Assembly (NCBI GenBank): GCA_001464895.1
Contig: LNEE01000019.1
Coordinates: forward strand, 62,001 to 126,000
Source of the DNA: Betaproteobacteria bacterium Ga0077532
GTDB taxonomy: Bacteria > Pseudomonadota > Gammaproteobacteria > Burkholderiales > Ga0077523
DNA: 64,000 nucleotides
Direction of reading: 5' to 3'
Part shown: piece by piece, positions 47,250 to 58,685 of the stretch
Layout: the number at the start of each line of letters is the position of its first letter
Position numbering within the stretch: the stretch's first letter is position 1
Notes under the pieces: model-generated
The model's input: only the letters and a program-made list of their open reading frames with translations
What the model was told of the DNA's origin: nothing
Database searches by the model: none
Program-made: the position numbers and the translations under genes

Positions 47250-47953
47250 GGGCTCGCCTCGAACGCCGCTGCCGGTGTCTCCCAGCGCTGCGGCTCCGGG
47301 CCGGAGTTTACCAATTCCGCAATGCGCGCCGAGAACTCCTCGCGCGGAATCGGGCGCGCGCCGAGCGACGCCAGGTGACTGGTCTCCATCTGGCAGTCGA
47401 TCAGTTCGAACCCGTACGCCTGCGCATGGCGCACGAGATGCGCGAGGGCGATCTTCGATGCGTCGCGGACGCGGGTGAACATCGATTCGCCGAAGATGAC
47501 GCGCCCGACGGCCATGCCGTAGAGGCCGCCGGCCAGTTCACCGTCGATCCAGGTCTCGAAACTGTGGGCATGACCGAGTTCGTGCATCCGGACGTAGGCG
47601 TCGATCATCGATGTCGTGATCCAGGTGCCGTCCTGTCCGTCGCGGGGCGCTGCACAGGCTTCCATGACGCTACGGAAGCATGTGTCGACTCGGATTTCGT
47701 ACCGCGTGTTGCGTAGGGTCTTGGCGAACGACCGGGTCACGCGGAACTCGCCTGGCACGAGCACCATGCGCGGGTCCGGCGACCACCAGAGGATGGGGTC
47801 GCCTTCGGAAAACCATGGATAGATGCCGAGGCGGTAGGCGGCGAGGAGCCGTTTCGGAGAGAGATCCGCGCCGGCGGCGAGCAGACCGTTCGGGGAGCGC
47901 AGAGCCCTGGAAACCGGCGGGAACGGGGTCTCCGGACCGAGCCAGGGGATCAA
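47246..47953 (-). CDS. aat: Leucyl/phenylalanyl-tRNA-protein transferase
   Basis: Adds Leu or Phe to N-terminal Lys/Arg for ClpS-dependent degradation. 235 residues. Motifs [49 protein letters not shown] and [16 protein letters not shown] are diagnostic. First gene of the aat-bpt pair, 67 bases downstream of the sodC stop on the same strand. Confidence 0.97.
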   Translation of the reverse strand: MIPWLGPETPFPPVSRALRSPNGLLAAGADLSPKRLLAAYRLGIYPWFSEGDPILWWSPDPRMVLVPGEFRVTRSFAKTLRNTRYEIRVDTCFRSVMEACAAPRDGQDGTWITTSMIDAYVRMHELGHAHSFETWIDGELAGGLYGMAVGRVIFGESMFTRVRDASKIALAHLVRHAQAYGFELIDCQMETSHLASLGARPIPREEFSARIAELVNSGPEPQRWETPAAAFEASP

Positions 47954-48020
47954 GTGGAACGCGCGGAGAAGGGGGGCGTTTCCGAGCCTTCGCCCGACGG
48001 GGGCCGCCGTCGATGCATGG

Positions 48021-48554
48021 TCAGCGCCCCTTGCTGACGAGGCCGCAGGCGAGACGCTTGCCGGAGTTTCCCGCGGGCTGCGAGCGGAGGTCGTCAGCGT
48101 CCGCGTGGATGATCAGCGCGCGGCCGATGATGCTGGAGGGGTCCGCCCCGAGGGACAGCCCTTCCACGTCGAAGTTGAAGTCGGCGATTCCGTCGGCGTC
48201 GGCGGTCACGTTGCCGAGATCCCCAGCGTGGCGGATGGGCTCGTCCGGACTGGAGTGGGGATGCCCGCCCGGATTGAAGTGCGCCCCCGCGCTGGAAGCA
48301 TCGGTTGCCGTGCAATCCCCCTTCACGTGAACGTGCATGCCGTGGGGGCCTGGCGTCAGGCCGGTGATGCGGCCGGCGACCGCCACGACCTTGCCTCGAC
48401 GCGCGGGAGTGAACGTCACGGTGCCACGGACCTCGCTGCCCCTCGTCGGAATCAGGGTCACCGTGGCCGCGGGACCGCTGACGATCTTCTGCACTGGCGC
48501 GCATCCCGGTGACGCCAGCAGCAGGCATGCGAGGGCGAGGGGCAGCGTTTTCAT
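48021..48554 (-). CDS. sodC: Cu/Zn superoxide dismutase, exported
   Basis: 177 residues from ATG 48554 (a longer frame runs opposite the sensor kinase promoter region and is rejected). The N-terminus LALACLLLASPGC followed by AP is lipoprotein-like, although Pro sits at -2 of the lipobox Cys. Metal ligands: HVH in GMHVHVKGDC, the bridging/zinc histidines and Asp in GAHFNPGGHPH, then HAGDLGN, and the last Cu His in IIHADADD. Disulfide cysteines are in GDC and LACG. Protects the periplasm from superoxide. Confidence 0.93.
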   Translation of the reverse strand: MKTLPLALACLLLASPGCAPVQKIVSGPAATVTLIPTRGSEVRGTVTFTPARRGKVVAVAGRITGLTPGPHGMHVHVKGDCTATDASSAGAHFNPGGHPHSSPDEPIRHAGDLGNVTADADGIADFNFDVEGLSLGADPSSIIGRALIIHADADDLRSQPAGNSGKRLACGLVSKGR

Positions 48555-48706
48555 CGGGATCTCGAAGCTTCGGACATCGCAAGGTATCGCAACCGACGAG
48601 GGTCGGACAATGGTTTTTGGGTTCGGCGCCATCGCCATGCCCGCAGCCGTCCATGGCGTGCGGTTCGGCTCGCCTGCCCAAAGGCGGACGCGCATAATTC
48701 GGGGGT

Positions 48707-49899
48707 GTGCATGCATCGACATCTCCAGTGACAGACAGCGCCAGAGCGATCGATCCGCGGGAACTGGAAGCGGCGTTCTCCCTCTTCAACGAGGCCTCGA
48801 CCCAGCTCGCCACCGCGTACCAGGATCTGCAGGGTCGGGTCGACCGCCTCGCAGCCGAACTCGCCGTGGCCAACGGGGAGCTGAAGCGCCAGTACCTCGA
48901 GAAGGAAGCGCTGTCCGAGCGCCTGGAACTCCTGCTCGACGCGTTGCCCGGCGGGGTGCTGGTGCTGGACGGCGACTCCCGGATCGTCAAGGCGAATCCG
49001 GCGGCGCGGCACTGGCTGGGTGGGGATCCGGTGGGCGCCGAATGGCCTGCCCTGATGGCGTCCCGCCTGGTCGCACCGCCCGGCGCACGGGAGGCGTCGT
49101 TCCAGACGTCCGATGGCCAGCGCTGGCTCGCGCTCTCGGAGAGTCCGTTCGACGCGTCGGGTGGGCGCATCCTGCTTCTGAACGATGTCACCGAATCCAC
49201 GCGGCTTCAACAGCAGTTGGAGCACCACAAGCGGCTGTCGGCCATGGGCGAGATGGCGGCCGGGCTCGCGCATCAGCTGCGTACGCCGCTCGCGTCGGCG
49301 CTGCTCCATGCGGCGAACCTGTCGCGGCCCGACCTCGACGAAGCCGACCGGACACGTTTCAGCGAGCGCGTCCGCGAACGTCTCAAGCATCTCGAACGGA
49401 TGATCCAGGACATGCTGATGTTCGTGCGCAGCCAGCCCCTGGGTGACGAGGTCTTCCCGCTCGACGCCGTCCTGCGGGAAGTGGCCCAGATCCTCGAACC
49501 GCAGATGGCCGGGCGGGGTCTGGATTTCGTCCTCGAAGGCGGCGACATCGACGCGCGCCTGCGGGGCAGTCGCAAGGCCGTCACGGGCGTGCTCGTGAAT
49601 CTTCTGGAGAACGCAATGCAGGCCACCGAGTCGGGCGGCAGTGTCATGCTCAGCGCGGCCGCCGCCGGGCTGGCGGCGACCATCGCCGTGCACGACACCG
49701 GACGCGGCATCGACCCCGGCATACAGGAGCGCCTGTTCGAGCCCTTCTTCACCACCCGGCAGGAGGGCACCGGACTCGGGCTCGCCATCGTCCGGAATGT
49801 CGTGGAGGCGCATGGCGGCGAGGTGTCCGTGGTCTCCTCACCGGGCGCTGGCAGCGTGTTCACCGTGAGTCTTCCGGTCGCGCTCGACGCGGTGGCGGC

Positions 49900-49903
<4 letters not shown>
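48707..49903 (+). CDS. flrB: PAS-domain sensor histidine kinase (FlrB/FleS-like)
   Basis: 398 residues from GTG 48707 (GTG 48728 is an alternative). Soluble: coiled coil about 35-75, PAS about 75-165 (PGGVLVLDGDSRIVKANPAA), dimerisation helix with phospho-accepting H189 in GLAHQLRTPL, then HATPase with LVNLLENAMQAT, DTGRGID and GTGLGLAI. CATAAT at 48693-48698 is a possible -10. Stop overlaps the flrC start as GTGA. In Vibrio and Pseudomonas this pair turns on sigma-54-dependent flagellar genes. Confidence 0.9.
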
Positions 49904-51321
<1,418 letters not shown>

Positions 51322-51370
51322 CCGTACTCGAGGTGGTTGTGCTGGGCGAGCATGACGAAGGCGATCGGCA

Positions 51371-51386
51371 CGGCACGCAGTTTGCC
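51371..51386 (+). promoter_or_regulatory. Sigma-54 (-24/-12) promoter upstream of fliE
   Basis: CGGCACGCAGTTTGCC: GG at 51372-51373 and GC at 51384-51385 with the exact ten-base spacing, five-base GGCAC core and TTGC. The TSS would be near 51397, giving a leader of about 165 bases before fliE (51562). Fits the FlrC-type activator encoded just upstream. I see nothing else in the 240-base gap. Confidence 0.8.
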
Positions 51387-51561
51387 TACACGATCAGGAC
51401 AGGGTGGGATTCAGCGGGTCGGCAGGATGGGCGGCGTGGTGTGCAGTGGCTTCGGATGACGAAGCGAACGGCGCCACCCTGCCGCAAGTACCCGATACGT
51501 TTCGCGAAGCGCTGCGCGGTACACCGAAGTTTCTTCACCCAGGGCGGCTATCCGGACTCAC

Positions 51562-51879
51562 ATGAACACGCAAGGCATCGATCAACTTCTCGGGGAATTG
51601 CGCCAGGCGGCAGCGAAGGCATCCGGCCAGGAGCCGGCAGCTTCTTCCGCCGGGGCGGCAAATTTTGCCGACCTGTTGAAATCCTCGCTCGATCAGGTGA
51701 ACGCGGTACAGCAGGAAGGCACGCAGATGCAGCAGGCCTTCGACGCCAACGACCCGAACGTCAACCTGCAGGACGTCATGGTCCAACTCCAGAAGGCGAG
51801 TCTCTCCTTCCAGACCATGGTGCAGGTTCGCAACCGCCTCGTCTCCGCGTATCAGGAAATCATGAGCATGCAAGTCTGA
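51562..51879 (+). CDS. fliE: Flagellar hook-basal body complex protein FliE
   Basis: 105 residues. Adapter between the MS ring and the rod in the periplasm. Family pattern: ANFADLLKSSLDQVNAVQQ and VNLQDVMVQLQKASLSFQTMVQVRNRLVSAYQEIMSMQV-like C-terminal helix (positions 67-105). First gene of the fliEFGHIJK operon. Weak ribosome site. Confidence 0.96.
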   Translation: MNTQGIDQLLGELRQAAAKASGQEPAASSAGAANFADLLKSSLDQVNAVQQEGTQMQQAFDANDPNVNLQDVMVQLQKASLSFQTMVQVRNRLVSAYQEIMSMQV

Positions 51880-51899
51880 GCTGACGGCTCGTTGCGCTC

Positions 51900-53591
51900 A
51901 TGGCACAGACTCCCCGCGAAACCCTGCTCGCCCTGACGCGGGGCTTCAATCAGCTTAGCAACGGCCGCAAGATCGGCCTGATCGCCGGTGTCGCCGGCGT
52001 GATCGCCATGGTGGTGGTTCTACTGATCACCGCGGGCCGGCAGGAATACAAGGTCCTGTTCGCCAACATCGCCGAGAAAGACGGCGGTGCCATCATCTCC
52101 CAGCTTTCCCAGATGAACGTTCCCTACCGCATCGCGGAGGGTGGCGGCGCGATCCTGGTGCCGTCCGACATGGTCTACAAGGTCCGGCTGCAGCTGGCGG
52201 CACAGGGCCTTCCGAAGAGCGGTGGCGTGGGCTTCGAACTGATGGAGTCCCAGAAATTCGGCGTGAGCCAGTTCGTCGAACAGGTGAATTACCAGCGTGC
52301 GCTGGAAGGGCACCTCGCCCGGACGATCCAGGCGATGCCGGAGATCGAGGAAGCGCGTGTCCACCTCGCGATTCCGCGGCCCTCCGTGTTCGTCAGGGAG
52401 TCCCAGAAGCCCAGCGCTGCCATCCTCGTGCAGCTTCGTCCCGGTCGGGTGCTCGACCCGGGGCAGGTGGCCGGAGTCGTTCATCTCGTGTCCTCGGCGA
52501 TCCCGGAGCTTTCCCCTCGCCAGGTCACTGTGGTGGATCAGCGGGGCAACCTTCTGTCCGGGGCGGCTGACGAGACCGGTGTGGCCGGGCTCGATCGCAA
52601 GCAGCTCGAGTACCTCCATCAGGTCGAGAACGGCATCGTCCGGCGCATCGAAAGCATCCTGAAGCCGATCACCGGTCCAGACAATGTGCGCGCGCAGGTG
52701 GCTGCAACGCTCGACTTCTCCGAGGTCGAGCAGACATCCGAATCGTTCAAGCCGAACAGCGATGCGAAGGACCAGGCGATCCGCAGTCAGCAGTCGACCG
52801 ACAATCAGAGCAGCACGCCTCAGCCGCCGCAGGGTGTTCCCGGTGCCTTGTCGAACACGCCGCCAGGCGCCGCGGCTGCGCCGTTGGTCGCGCCGCAGGC
52901 TGGTGCACAGCCTCCAGGCACACCCATGCCCATGGCGACAACTGCCCAGAAGGACAGCACGATCAATTTCGAGTTGGACAAGACGATCCGCCACACCAAG
53001 GGCGAAGTGGGCGCCGTGAAGCGGCTCTCCGTCGCAGTCGTGGTCAACCACAAGAAGCTCGTCGAGGATGGAAAGTCGAAGCTGCAACCCTTCTCGGACG
53101 CCGAGATGGCGCAGATCACGAACCTGGTCCGCGAGGCCATGGGCTACACGAAGGAGCGCGGCGACACGGTGAACGTCGTGAATGCGCCGTTCCGGGTCGG
53201 TGTCGAGGAGGACGATGTGCCCTTCTGGAAGGATCCGGCCAACATCCCGATCGCAATCGAGGCCGGGAAAGTGCTGGGCCTCTTCGGTCTCGGGCTGATC
53301 TTTCTCCTGATCGTTCGATCCGGATTCCGGGATGTCGTAAAGCTTGCCCAGCCGCCAGAACCCCTTGCGGAAGGCGCGGGGGCCGACGGGGGCGGCGGAT
53401 TGGTGCAGGCCGACGGTGAGGGGGGCGGTGGCGCCGTTCGCGACGGTGGTGGGGAAGCAGACGCTGCCCCGGAGCCACCTCGCGAGGAGACCGAGCAGGA
53501 GCGCCAACTCCGCCTCATGCGCGCGATCGCCAAGGAGAATCCGCGCCTTGCAGCACAGATCATCAAGAACTGGGTGACCGGCGATGGCTGA
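51900..53591 (+). CDS. fliF: Flagellar MS-ring protein FliF
   Basis: 563 residues. Two membrane helices (about 24-44, KIGLIAGVAGVIAMVVVLLI, and about 455-476) frame the periplasmic ring-building domains (VLFANIAEKDGGAI, FGVSQFVEQVNYQRALEGHLA). A low-complexity Gln/Pro/Ala linker sits at about 285-345. The C-terminal cytosolic tail (about 480-563) contains an Asp/Gly/Glu-rich stretch before the FliG-binding end (RLMRAIAKENPRLAAQIIKN). Overlaps fliG by eight bases. Confidence 0.97.
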   Translation: MAQTPRETLLALTRGFNQLSNGRKIGLIAGVAGVIAMVVVLLITAGRQEYKVLFANIAEKDGGAIISQLSQMNVPYRIAEGGGAILVPSDMVYKVRLQLAAQGLPKSGGVGFELMESQKFGVSQFVEQVNYQRALEGHLARTIQAMPEIEEARVHLAIPRPSVFVRESQKPSAAILVQLRPGRVLDPGQVAGVVHLVSSAIPELSPRQVTVVDQRGNLLSGAADETGVAGLDRKQLEYLHQVENGIVRRIESILKPITGPDNVRAQVAATLDFSEVEQTSESFKPNSDAKDQAIRSQQSTDNQSSTPQPPQGVPGALSNTPPGAAAAPLVAPQAGAQPPGTPMPMATTAQKDSTINFELDKTIRHTKGEVGAVKRLSVAVVVNHKKLVEDGKSKLQPFSDAEMAQITNLVREAMGYTKERGDTVNVVNAPFRVGVEEDDVPFWKDPANIPIAIEAGKVLGLFGLGLIFLLIVRSGFRDVVKLAQPPEPLAEGAGADGGGGLVQADGEGGGGAVRDGGGEADAAPEPPREETEQERQLRLMRAIAKENPRLAAQIIKNWVTGDG

Positions 53592-54582
53592 CGATGGGAT
53601 CAATCGAGCCGCTGTTCTGCTCATGTCGATGGGCGAAGAGGCCGCCGTCGAGGTCTTCAAGTTTCTGGGTCCGAAGGAGGTCCAGAAGCTCGGCAGCGAG
53701 ATGGCGAAGATCACGACGATCGGGCACGAACGCATCAGCGACGTGTGCCGCGACTTTCTCGCCGAGGCGGAATCGCAGGCCGGGATGTCCACCGACTCCG
53801 ACGAATACCTGCGCAGCGTGCTGACGAAGGCGCTCGGCAATGAGAAGGCCGGCGCGCTGATCGACCGGATCCTCCAGGTGAACGACAACGCGGGCATCGA
53901 AAGCCTGAAGTGGATGGATGCCGTGTCGGTGGCCGAGCTGATCAAGAACGAGCACCCGCAGATCATCGCCACCATCCTCGTTCACCTCGATCCGGATCAG
54001 GCGAGCGAGATCCTCCGCAACTTCACCGAGCGTTCGCGCAACGACGTGATGCTGCGTATCGCAACGCTGGAGGGCGTGCAGCCCACGGCCCTGCGCGACC
54101 TCAACGACGTCCTCTCGCAGTTGCTCTCGGGCGGCGAGCGCGTGAAGAAGGGTTCGTTGGGCGGGGTCGATGTTGCCGCGGAGATCCTCAACTTCATGGG
54201 CGGGACGTTCGAGGCGTCCATCACCGAGTTCATCAAGGAGAGCGACGCCGAGCTGGCCCAGAAGATCCAGGACAAGATGTTCGTCTTCGAGAATCTGCTC
54301 GACCTCGACGATCGCAGCATCCAGTTGCTGCTCCGCGAAGTGCAGTCCGAGACGCTGGTCGTCGCGCTGAAGGGCACGTCCGAGCCTCTCAAGGAGAAGA
54401 TCTTCAAGAACATGTCGTCGCGGGCGTCCGAGATGCTGCGCGAAGACCTCGAGTCGAAGGGCCCGGTCCGGCTCTCCGAGGTGGAGTCCGAGCAGAAGGA
54501 GATCCTGAAGGTCGTCCGTCGTCTGGCCGACGAAGGCCAGATCCAGCTCGGCGGCAAGGGGGACGAGGGGCTTGTCTCGTAG
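53584..54582 (+). CDS. fliG: Flagellar motor switch protein FliG
   Basis: 332 residues, three domains, N-terminal MS-ring-binding, middle with EHPQ (FliM contact), and C-terminal torque-generating helices with charged residues near LDDRSIQLLLREVQ. Overlaps fliF by eight bases and fliH by eleven, indicating coupled translation. Confidence 0.97.
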   Translation: MADDGINRAAVLLMSMGEEAAVEVFKFLGPKEVQKLGSEMAKITTIGHERISDVCRDFLAEAESQAGMSTDSDEYLRSVLTKALGNEKAGALIDRILQVNDNAGIESLKWMDAVSVAELIKNEHPQIIATILVHLDPDQASEILRNFTERSRNDVMLRIATLEGVQPTALRDLNDVLSQLLSGGERVKKGSLGGVDVAAEILNFMGGTFEASITEFIKESDAELAQKIQDKMFVFENLLDLDDRSIQLLLREVQSETLVVALKGTSEPLKEKIFKNMSSRASEMLREDLESKGPVRLSEVESEQKEILKVVRRLADEGQIQLGGKGDEGLVS

Positions 54583-55306
54583 CCGGATCATCCCGGCCGA
54601 TCGGGCATCCGGCCTCAGCGGCTGGGCGCTCGGGGATTTTGCCGCGCCGGCATCCCCGCTCATGAGAGACGGGGCACCCGAGCCTGCGATCGTGCTGGAT
54701 GAGGTTCCGTCGCCAGCGTCCCGTACAGAGCCGGAAGTCGACGCCACGCTGGTGCCGGCACTGCCGGTTGCGGATCGGGAGGCAGCGCTTCTCGCTGAAC
54801 TGGAGGCTGCCCGGGCCGAAGCCCGCGAGGCCGGTTTCGAGGCGGGTCGACAGGTGGGCTACGCCACCGGGGAGGCCGAGGCTGCCTCCCTCCGCCTCCT
54901 GGTTGGTCACCTCCGCGACCTGGTGGAAGATCTCGAGCAAGGCATCGCCAACGATGTGCTGTCGCTCGCGCTCGAACTGGCCAAGCAGATCGTTCGGACG
55001 TCTCTCCGGGTCCGGCCGGACCTCGTGATGGCGGTCATCCGCGAAGTATCCAAGGGGTTCCAGGGACTGGGTGAATCGCCGAAGCTCATCCTGCACCCAG
55101 CCGATGCTTCGCTGGTCAGGCAGGCCGTCGAGGCCGACCAGGCCGGAGAATGGCCCTGGGTCATCCTCGAGGACGGCGCCATCGAGCGCGGTGGCTGCAA
55201 GTTCCAGACGGGCGCGAGCGAGGTCGATGCGACGCTGGAAACGCGCTGGCGGCGCGTGGTGGCGAGTCTGGGGCGGGACGATGCATGGCTCGATCTGAAC
55301 CTCTGA
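54572..55306 (+). CDS. fliH: Flagellar assembly protein FliH
   Basis: 244 residues from TTG 54572, with a purine-rich run upstream inside fliG. Regulates the FliI ATPase. The middle is a helical region with small-residue repeats ([19 protein letters not shown]), the GxxxG type typical of FliH, and a globular C-terminal domain (about 120-240, with [15 protein letters not shown]). N-terminal 50 residues are Pro/Ala-rich. Confidence 0.9.
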   Translation: MSRSRIIPADRASGLSGWALGDFAAPASPLMRDGAPEPAIVLDEVPSPASRTEPEVDATLVPALPVADREAALLAELEAARAEAREAGFEAGRQVGYATGEAEAASLRLLVGHLRDLVEDLEQGIANDVLSLALELAKQIVRTSLRVRPDLVMAVIREVSKGFQGLGESPKLILHPADASLVRQAVEADQAGEWPWVILEDGAIERGGCKFQTGASEVDATLETRWRRVVASLGRDDAWLDLNL

Positions 55307-55343
55307 TACCTGCCCGTCGGCACCGCACCCATCGTGGTGCGAG

Positions 55344-56747
55344 ATGAGTCGCATCCGCCGCTGGCAGAAGTATTTCCAGGACTGTCACGCGGCCGCGGCC
55401 AACGTGGCGCCGTGGACGGTGAGCGGTCGCCTGACCCGGGTCGCGGGCCTCGTGATGGAGGCCGTCGGGCTCAAGCTGCCGGTCGGCAACTCCTGCTACG
55501 TGATTGCGCCCTCCGGACAGCGCGTCGATGCCGAGGTGGTCGGGTTCTCGGGAGATCGTCTCTACCTGATGCCAGCCACGGATGTGTACGGTCTCGAACC
55601 CGGCGCCCTCGTGCTGCCGGTGGAAGCCGGTGCTGTGCGCACGCCTCGGCTGGGCGTCGACTTCATCCCGCGCCGCCGTGCCGAGGACCGGGCCCGCCAG
55701 GTGGGCGTCGGATGGTCCCTGCTCGGCCGCGTGCTGGACGGCACCGGGCGTCCGCTCGACAACCGTGGCCCGATCACCTTCGACCGCCAGGTTCCCTTGT
55801 ACAGCAGGCCACTGAATCCGATGTCCCGGGCGCCCATCCGCGAGCCGCTCGACGTTGGCGTTCGCGCGATCAACGCGCTGCTGACGGTCGGACGCGGCCA
55901 GCGCCTCGGCCTGTTCGCAGGAAGCGGTGTTGGCAAGAGCGTTCTTCTCGGGATGATGGCGCGCTACACGGAGGCCGATGTCGTGGTGGTGGGCCTCATC
56001 GGGGAACGCGGGCGCGAGGTGAAGGAGTTCATCGAGAACATCCTCGGCCCTGAAGGGCTTTCGCGGTCTGTCGTGGTGGCGGCGCCGGCGGACAGTCCTC
56101 CGCTGTTGCGGATCCACGGCGCGGCCTACGCAACCGCGCTTGCCGAGCACTTCCGGGAGGAAGGGCGCAACGTGCTGCTCATCATGGATTCGCTCACGCG
56201 GTATGCGATGGCGCAGCGCGAGATCGCGCTGGCGATCGGTGAGCCGCCGGCAACGAAGGGCTATACGCCATCGGTCTTCGCGAAACTTCCGCAGCTGGTC
56301 GAGCGTGCCGGCAACGGCGATAGCGGTGGTGGCTCGATCACAGCCTTCTATACCGTGCTCACCGAGGGTGACGACCAGCAGGATCCCGTGGCCGACAGCG
56401 CACGGGCGATTCTCGACGGGCACATCGTGCTGGCGCGAGATCTCGCGGAGCAGGGGCACTATCCGGCGATCGACATCGAGGCTTCCATCAGCCGCGCCAT
56501 GAACGACATTGTCTCGCCCGAGGATATGCGGATCGCGAGACGCTTCAAGCAACTCTATTCCGCGTATCGCCGCAGTCGGGATCTCATCAACGTTGGCGCC
56601 TACGTCCGCGGCGCCGATCCCGACATCGACGAGGCACTGCGTTTGCGCGAGCCGTTCCTGGCATTCCTCCGGCAGGACGTCGGGGAGCGCGCCGACTACG
56701 CCGCCTCGCGACTCGCGCTTGCTGCCGTGGTGCGCGGAGAGGGCTGA
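55344..56747 (+). CDS. fliI: Flagellum-specific export ATPase FliI
   Basis: 467 residues. Walker A GSGVGKS (193-199), Walker [19 protein letters not shown], export-family signature [16 protein letters not shown]. Powers unfolding and entry of flagellar export substrates. Start ATG 55344, 37 bases after fliH. Confidence 0.97.
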   Translation: MSRIRRWQKYFQDCHAAAANVAPWTVSGRLTRVAGLVMEAVGLKLPVGNSCYVIAPSGQRVDAEVVGFSGDRLYLMPATDVYGLEPGALVLPVEAGAVRTPRLGVDFIPRRRAEDRARQVGVGWSLLGRVLDGTGRPLDNRGPITFDRQVPLYSRPLNPMSRAPIREPLDVGVRAINALLTVGRGQRLGLFAGSGVGKSVLLGMMARYTEADVVVVGLIGERGREVKEFIENILGPEGLSRSVVVAAPADSPPLLRIHGAAYATALAEHFREEGRNVLLIMDSLTRYAMAQREIALAIGEPPATKGYTPSVFAKLPQLVERAGNGDSGGGSITAFYTVLTEGDDQQDPVADSARAILDGHIVLARDLAEQGHYPAIDIEASISRAMNDIVSPEDMRIARRFKQLYSAYRRSRDLINVGAYVRGADPDIDEALRLREPFLAFLRQDVGERADYAASRLALAAVVRGEG

Positions 56748-56749
56748 GC

Positions 56750-57202
56750 ATGGCGCGCCCGTTCCCTTTGCAGGCGGCTCGTGAGCTGGCGAAACGGCGG
56801 CTCGATGATGCGGCGGCCGCGCTCCGGGGGCATGCAGGAAGGCTGCGCAACGCCGAAGTGAAACTCACCGAACTCGAGGGGTTCCGCGGCGAGTACGAAA
56901 CGCAGCGGAACGCGGAGCTGGCCAGTGGCATCGAGGCGGGAAAGCTGCGCGGATTCGAAGCGTTCCTCGGGCGGCTCTCCCAGGCGATCGATGCCCAGCG
57001 GGTGGACTGCGGTCGCCAGCGGGCGATATGGGAGAGCGCGCGCGAGGCCTGGGTGGCGGCCTACAGCCGCGTGCAGGCCATGGACGCGCTGGCGCAACGG
57101 CACGCGGAGGCCGAACAGGCGCGCGAGGCCACGGCCGAGCGAAAGCGCGAGGACGAGTTCTCGGTGCGGGTCTCTGCCATCAAGGCACAGCAGTCCAGCT
57201 GA
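56750..57202 (+). CDS. fliJ: Flagellar export chaperone FliJ
   Basis: 150 residues, essentially all coiled coil (RRLDDAAAALRGHAGRL, AEQAREATAERKREDEF), the FliJ/YscO type. Two-base gap after fliI. Sequence similarity in this family is weak, so the assignment rests on coiled-coil character, size and location. Confidence 0.85.
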   Translation: MARPFPLQAARELAKRRLDDAAAALRGHAGRLRNAEVKLTELEGFRGEYETQRNAELASGIEAGKLRGFEAFLGRLSQAIDAQRVDCGRQRAIWESAREAWVAAYSRVQAMDALAQRHAEAEQAREATAERKREDEFSVRVSAIKAQQSS

Positions 57203-57285
57203 CCGGTTGCGGGACAACGTCATCCCATGGATGGCATGGCGATTGCCATTGAGTCCCTACACCGATCACAAGCCGGAGTTTTGTC

Positions 57286-58389
57286 ATGACGACCAGCACC
57301 ATCTTGCCGCCCTCCACGCCCAAGCCGGCTGAAATTGCCGCCCCAAAGACCCAGGAGTCCGCAGCCGCTGCCGACATGGACGGGGCCGATGGCGCACCGA
57401 GCTTCGGTCAGGTGCTGAAGTCGCAAATGGACAAGTCCGGCCAGGAAAAACCGGCGAGCCCGGAATCGAGCGCCGGGGACACCGAAAGCACGCCGGCCGA
57501 TGCGTCGACGGTTGCCACGCCGTCAGTGTCCGATCCCATCGGCTTGCTTGCAGCCAGACAGGACGTCCGTCAGCAAACGCCACTCGATCTGGCCTCCCTG
57601 GCAGCCAGGTCGATCGGTGCAGGCCCGGCCGGCCAGGACATGGCAGATGCCGCGCCACTTCGCCCGACGGGCGCGTCCACAGGGCGCGCGGCATTGAACA
57701 CTGCGGACCGCAGCGCCGCTGCGGCTGCGCGGTCCGACAAGTCTGACGATCTGACGGAAGCCGCCACGCAGTTCCAGGTAGACGGACCCGGTGCCGCTCG
57801 CCGAAGCGGTGGACTTCACAGGGTTCAGCGCGACGACGTCGCGTCCGCGGAGAAGGGCACGGCAGGCATGTCAGTGACCGAGGTGCCGACCTCCGCCGTA
57901 CCGACGTCCGGAATCGCAGAGTCGAGACGTGCGTCCGAACCGTCAGCGCTGCGCTTGACCGTCTCGCAGCCGCTGGGTGCGAGTGGCTGGAGCGAAGCGG
58001 TGGCCGACCGCGTCACCTGGCTCGGGCAGGCGCGCCAACCGTCCGCGGAGCTTCACCTCAACCCGCCGAATCTCGGTCCGGTGGAGGTCCACGTCACCAT
58101 GCAGGGCGAGCAGGCGACGGTGTCGTTCTTCTCTGCACACGCGCCCGTCCGCGAAGCGCTGCAGGCTGCGGCGCCACGACTCTCCGAAGCCTTCGCCGCG
58201 GCGGGTCTCTCGCTGGGCAATGTCTCCGTCGGTGCGGACTCCAACTCCGGACGCGACAACCGTGGCCAGGAGCAGGGTCGCTCGCGACGAGCGTCGGACC
58301 AGGACTCGTCCATCGCCGCCGTAGCTGCTCCAACAGGGCGCTGGACCGGCGTTGTAGGCGGGATGCGCGCCGTGGACCTGTTTGCCTGA
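57286..58389 (+). CDS. fliK: Flagellar hook-length control protein FliK
   Basis: 367 residues. Long Ala/Ser/Thr/Pro-rich N-terminal ruler region and a C-terminal substrate-switch domain (about 245-325) with LHLNPPNLGPVEVHVTM and REALQAAAPRLSEAFAAAG. ATG 57286 has GGAG seven bases upstream. Last gene before the terminator at 58450; secreted during hook assembly. Confidence 0.9.
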   Translation: MTTSTILPPSTPKPAEIAAPKTQESAAAADMDGADGAPSFGQVLKSQMDKSGQEKPASPESSAGDTESTPADASTVATPSVSDPIGLLAARQDVRQQTPLDLASLAARSIGAGPAGQDMADAAPLRPTGASTGRAALNTADRSAAAAARSDKSDDLTEAATQFQVDGPGAARRSGGLHRVQRDDVASAEKGTAGMSVTEVPTSAVPTSGIAESRRASEPSALRLTVSQPLGASGWSEAVADRVTWLGQARQPSAELHLNPPNLGPVEVHVTMQGEQATVSFFSAHAPVREALQAAAPRLSEAFAAAGLSLGNVSVGADSNSGRDNRGQEQGRSRRASDQDSSIAAVAAPTGRWTGVVGGMRAVDLFA

Positions 58390-58449
58390 CCGCCCGCCGA
58401 ATCTTCTCCTCCCCGGGCCGACGCTGTCGGCTCCATCGCCCGCGCCAGC

Positions 58450-58473
58450 GCCCGCTGCCGCGGGCATTTTTTT
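58450..58473 (+). terminator. Rho-independent terminator after fliK
   Basis: GCCCGC (58450-58455), loop TGCC, GCGGGC (58460-58465), then A and seven T (58467-58473). Short but perfect stem, 60 bases after the fliK stop. It separates the fliE-K and fliL-R transcripts. Confidence 0.8.
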
Positions 58474-58489
58474 GGGCTCGAAGCGGTGC

Positions 58490-58528
58490 AACTCGCAGTT
58501 TTTCTTGCATTTTTCCCCGCTGCGAGTT
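58490..58528. repeat. Inverted repeat in the A+T-rich leader upstream of fliL
   Basis: Perfect nine-base inverted repeat AACTCGCAG (58490-58498) / CTGCGAGTT (58520-58528), spacer 21 bases with T-runs. Downstream, 58530-58620 is strikingly A/T-rich for this window (TTTATAAATAG and a run of six T). It may be an operator, an RNA hairpin in a leader, or part of the fliL promoter. TAAAGTTT at 58539-58546 resembles a sigma-28 -35 but no -10 follows at the right distance. The whole 296-base gap 58390-58685 holds this, the terminator, and nothing else I recognise. Confidence 0.55.
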
Positions 58529-58685
58529 ACAAAGCACCTAAAGTTTCACCGCAAATCCCTTGTTTATAAATAGAAAGATGCTGTTTTTTGCCTTTTTCGT
58601 ACAGTTCTCGGGGCACTGGTCTCGATAATGGCGGCGGCAAGCCGATGACATGTGCGTCCCAATGTGTCAACGATAGAGGCAAAAC

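Noticed and set aside
58539..58546. TAAAGTTT resembling a sigma-28 (FliA) -35
   Set aside because: No GCCGATAA-like -10 at the required 11-base spacing; TCGATAA farther on is out of register.
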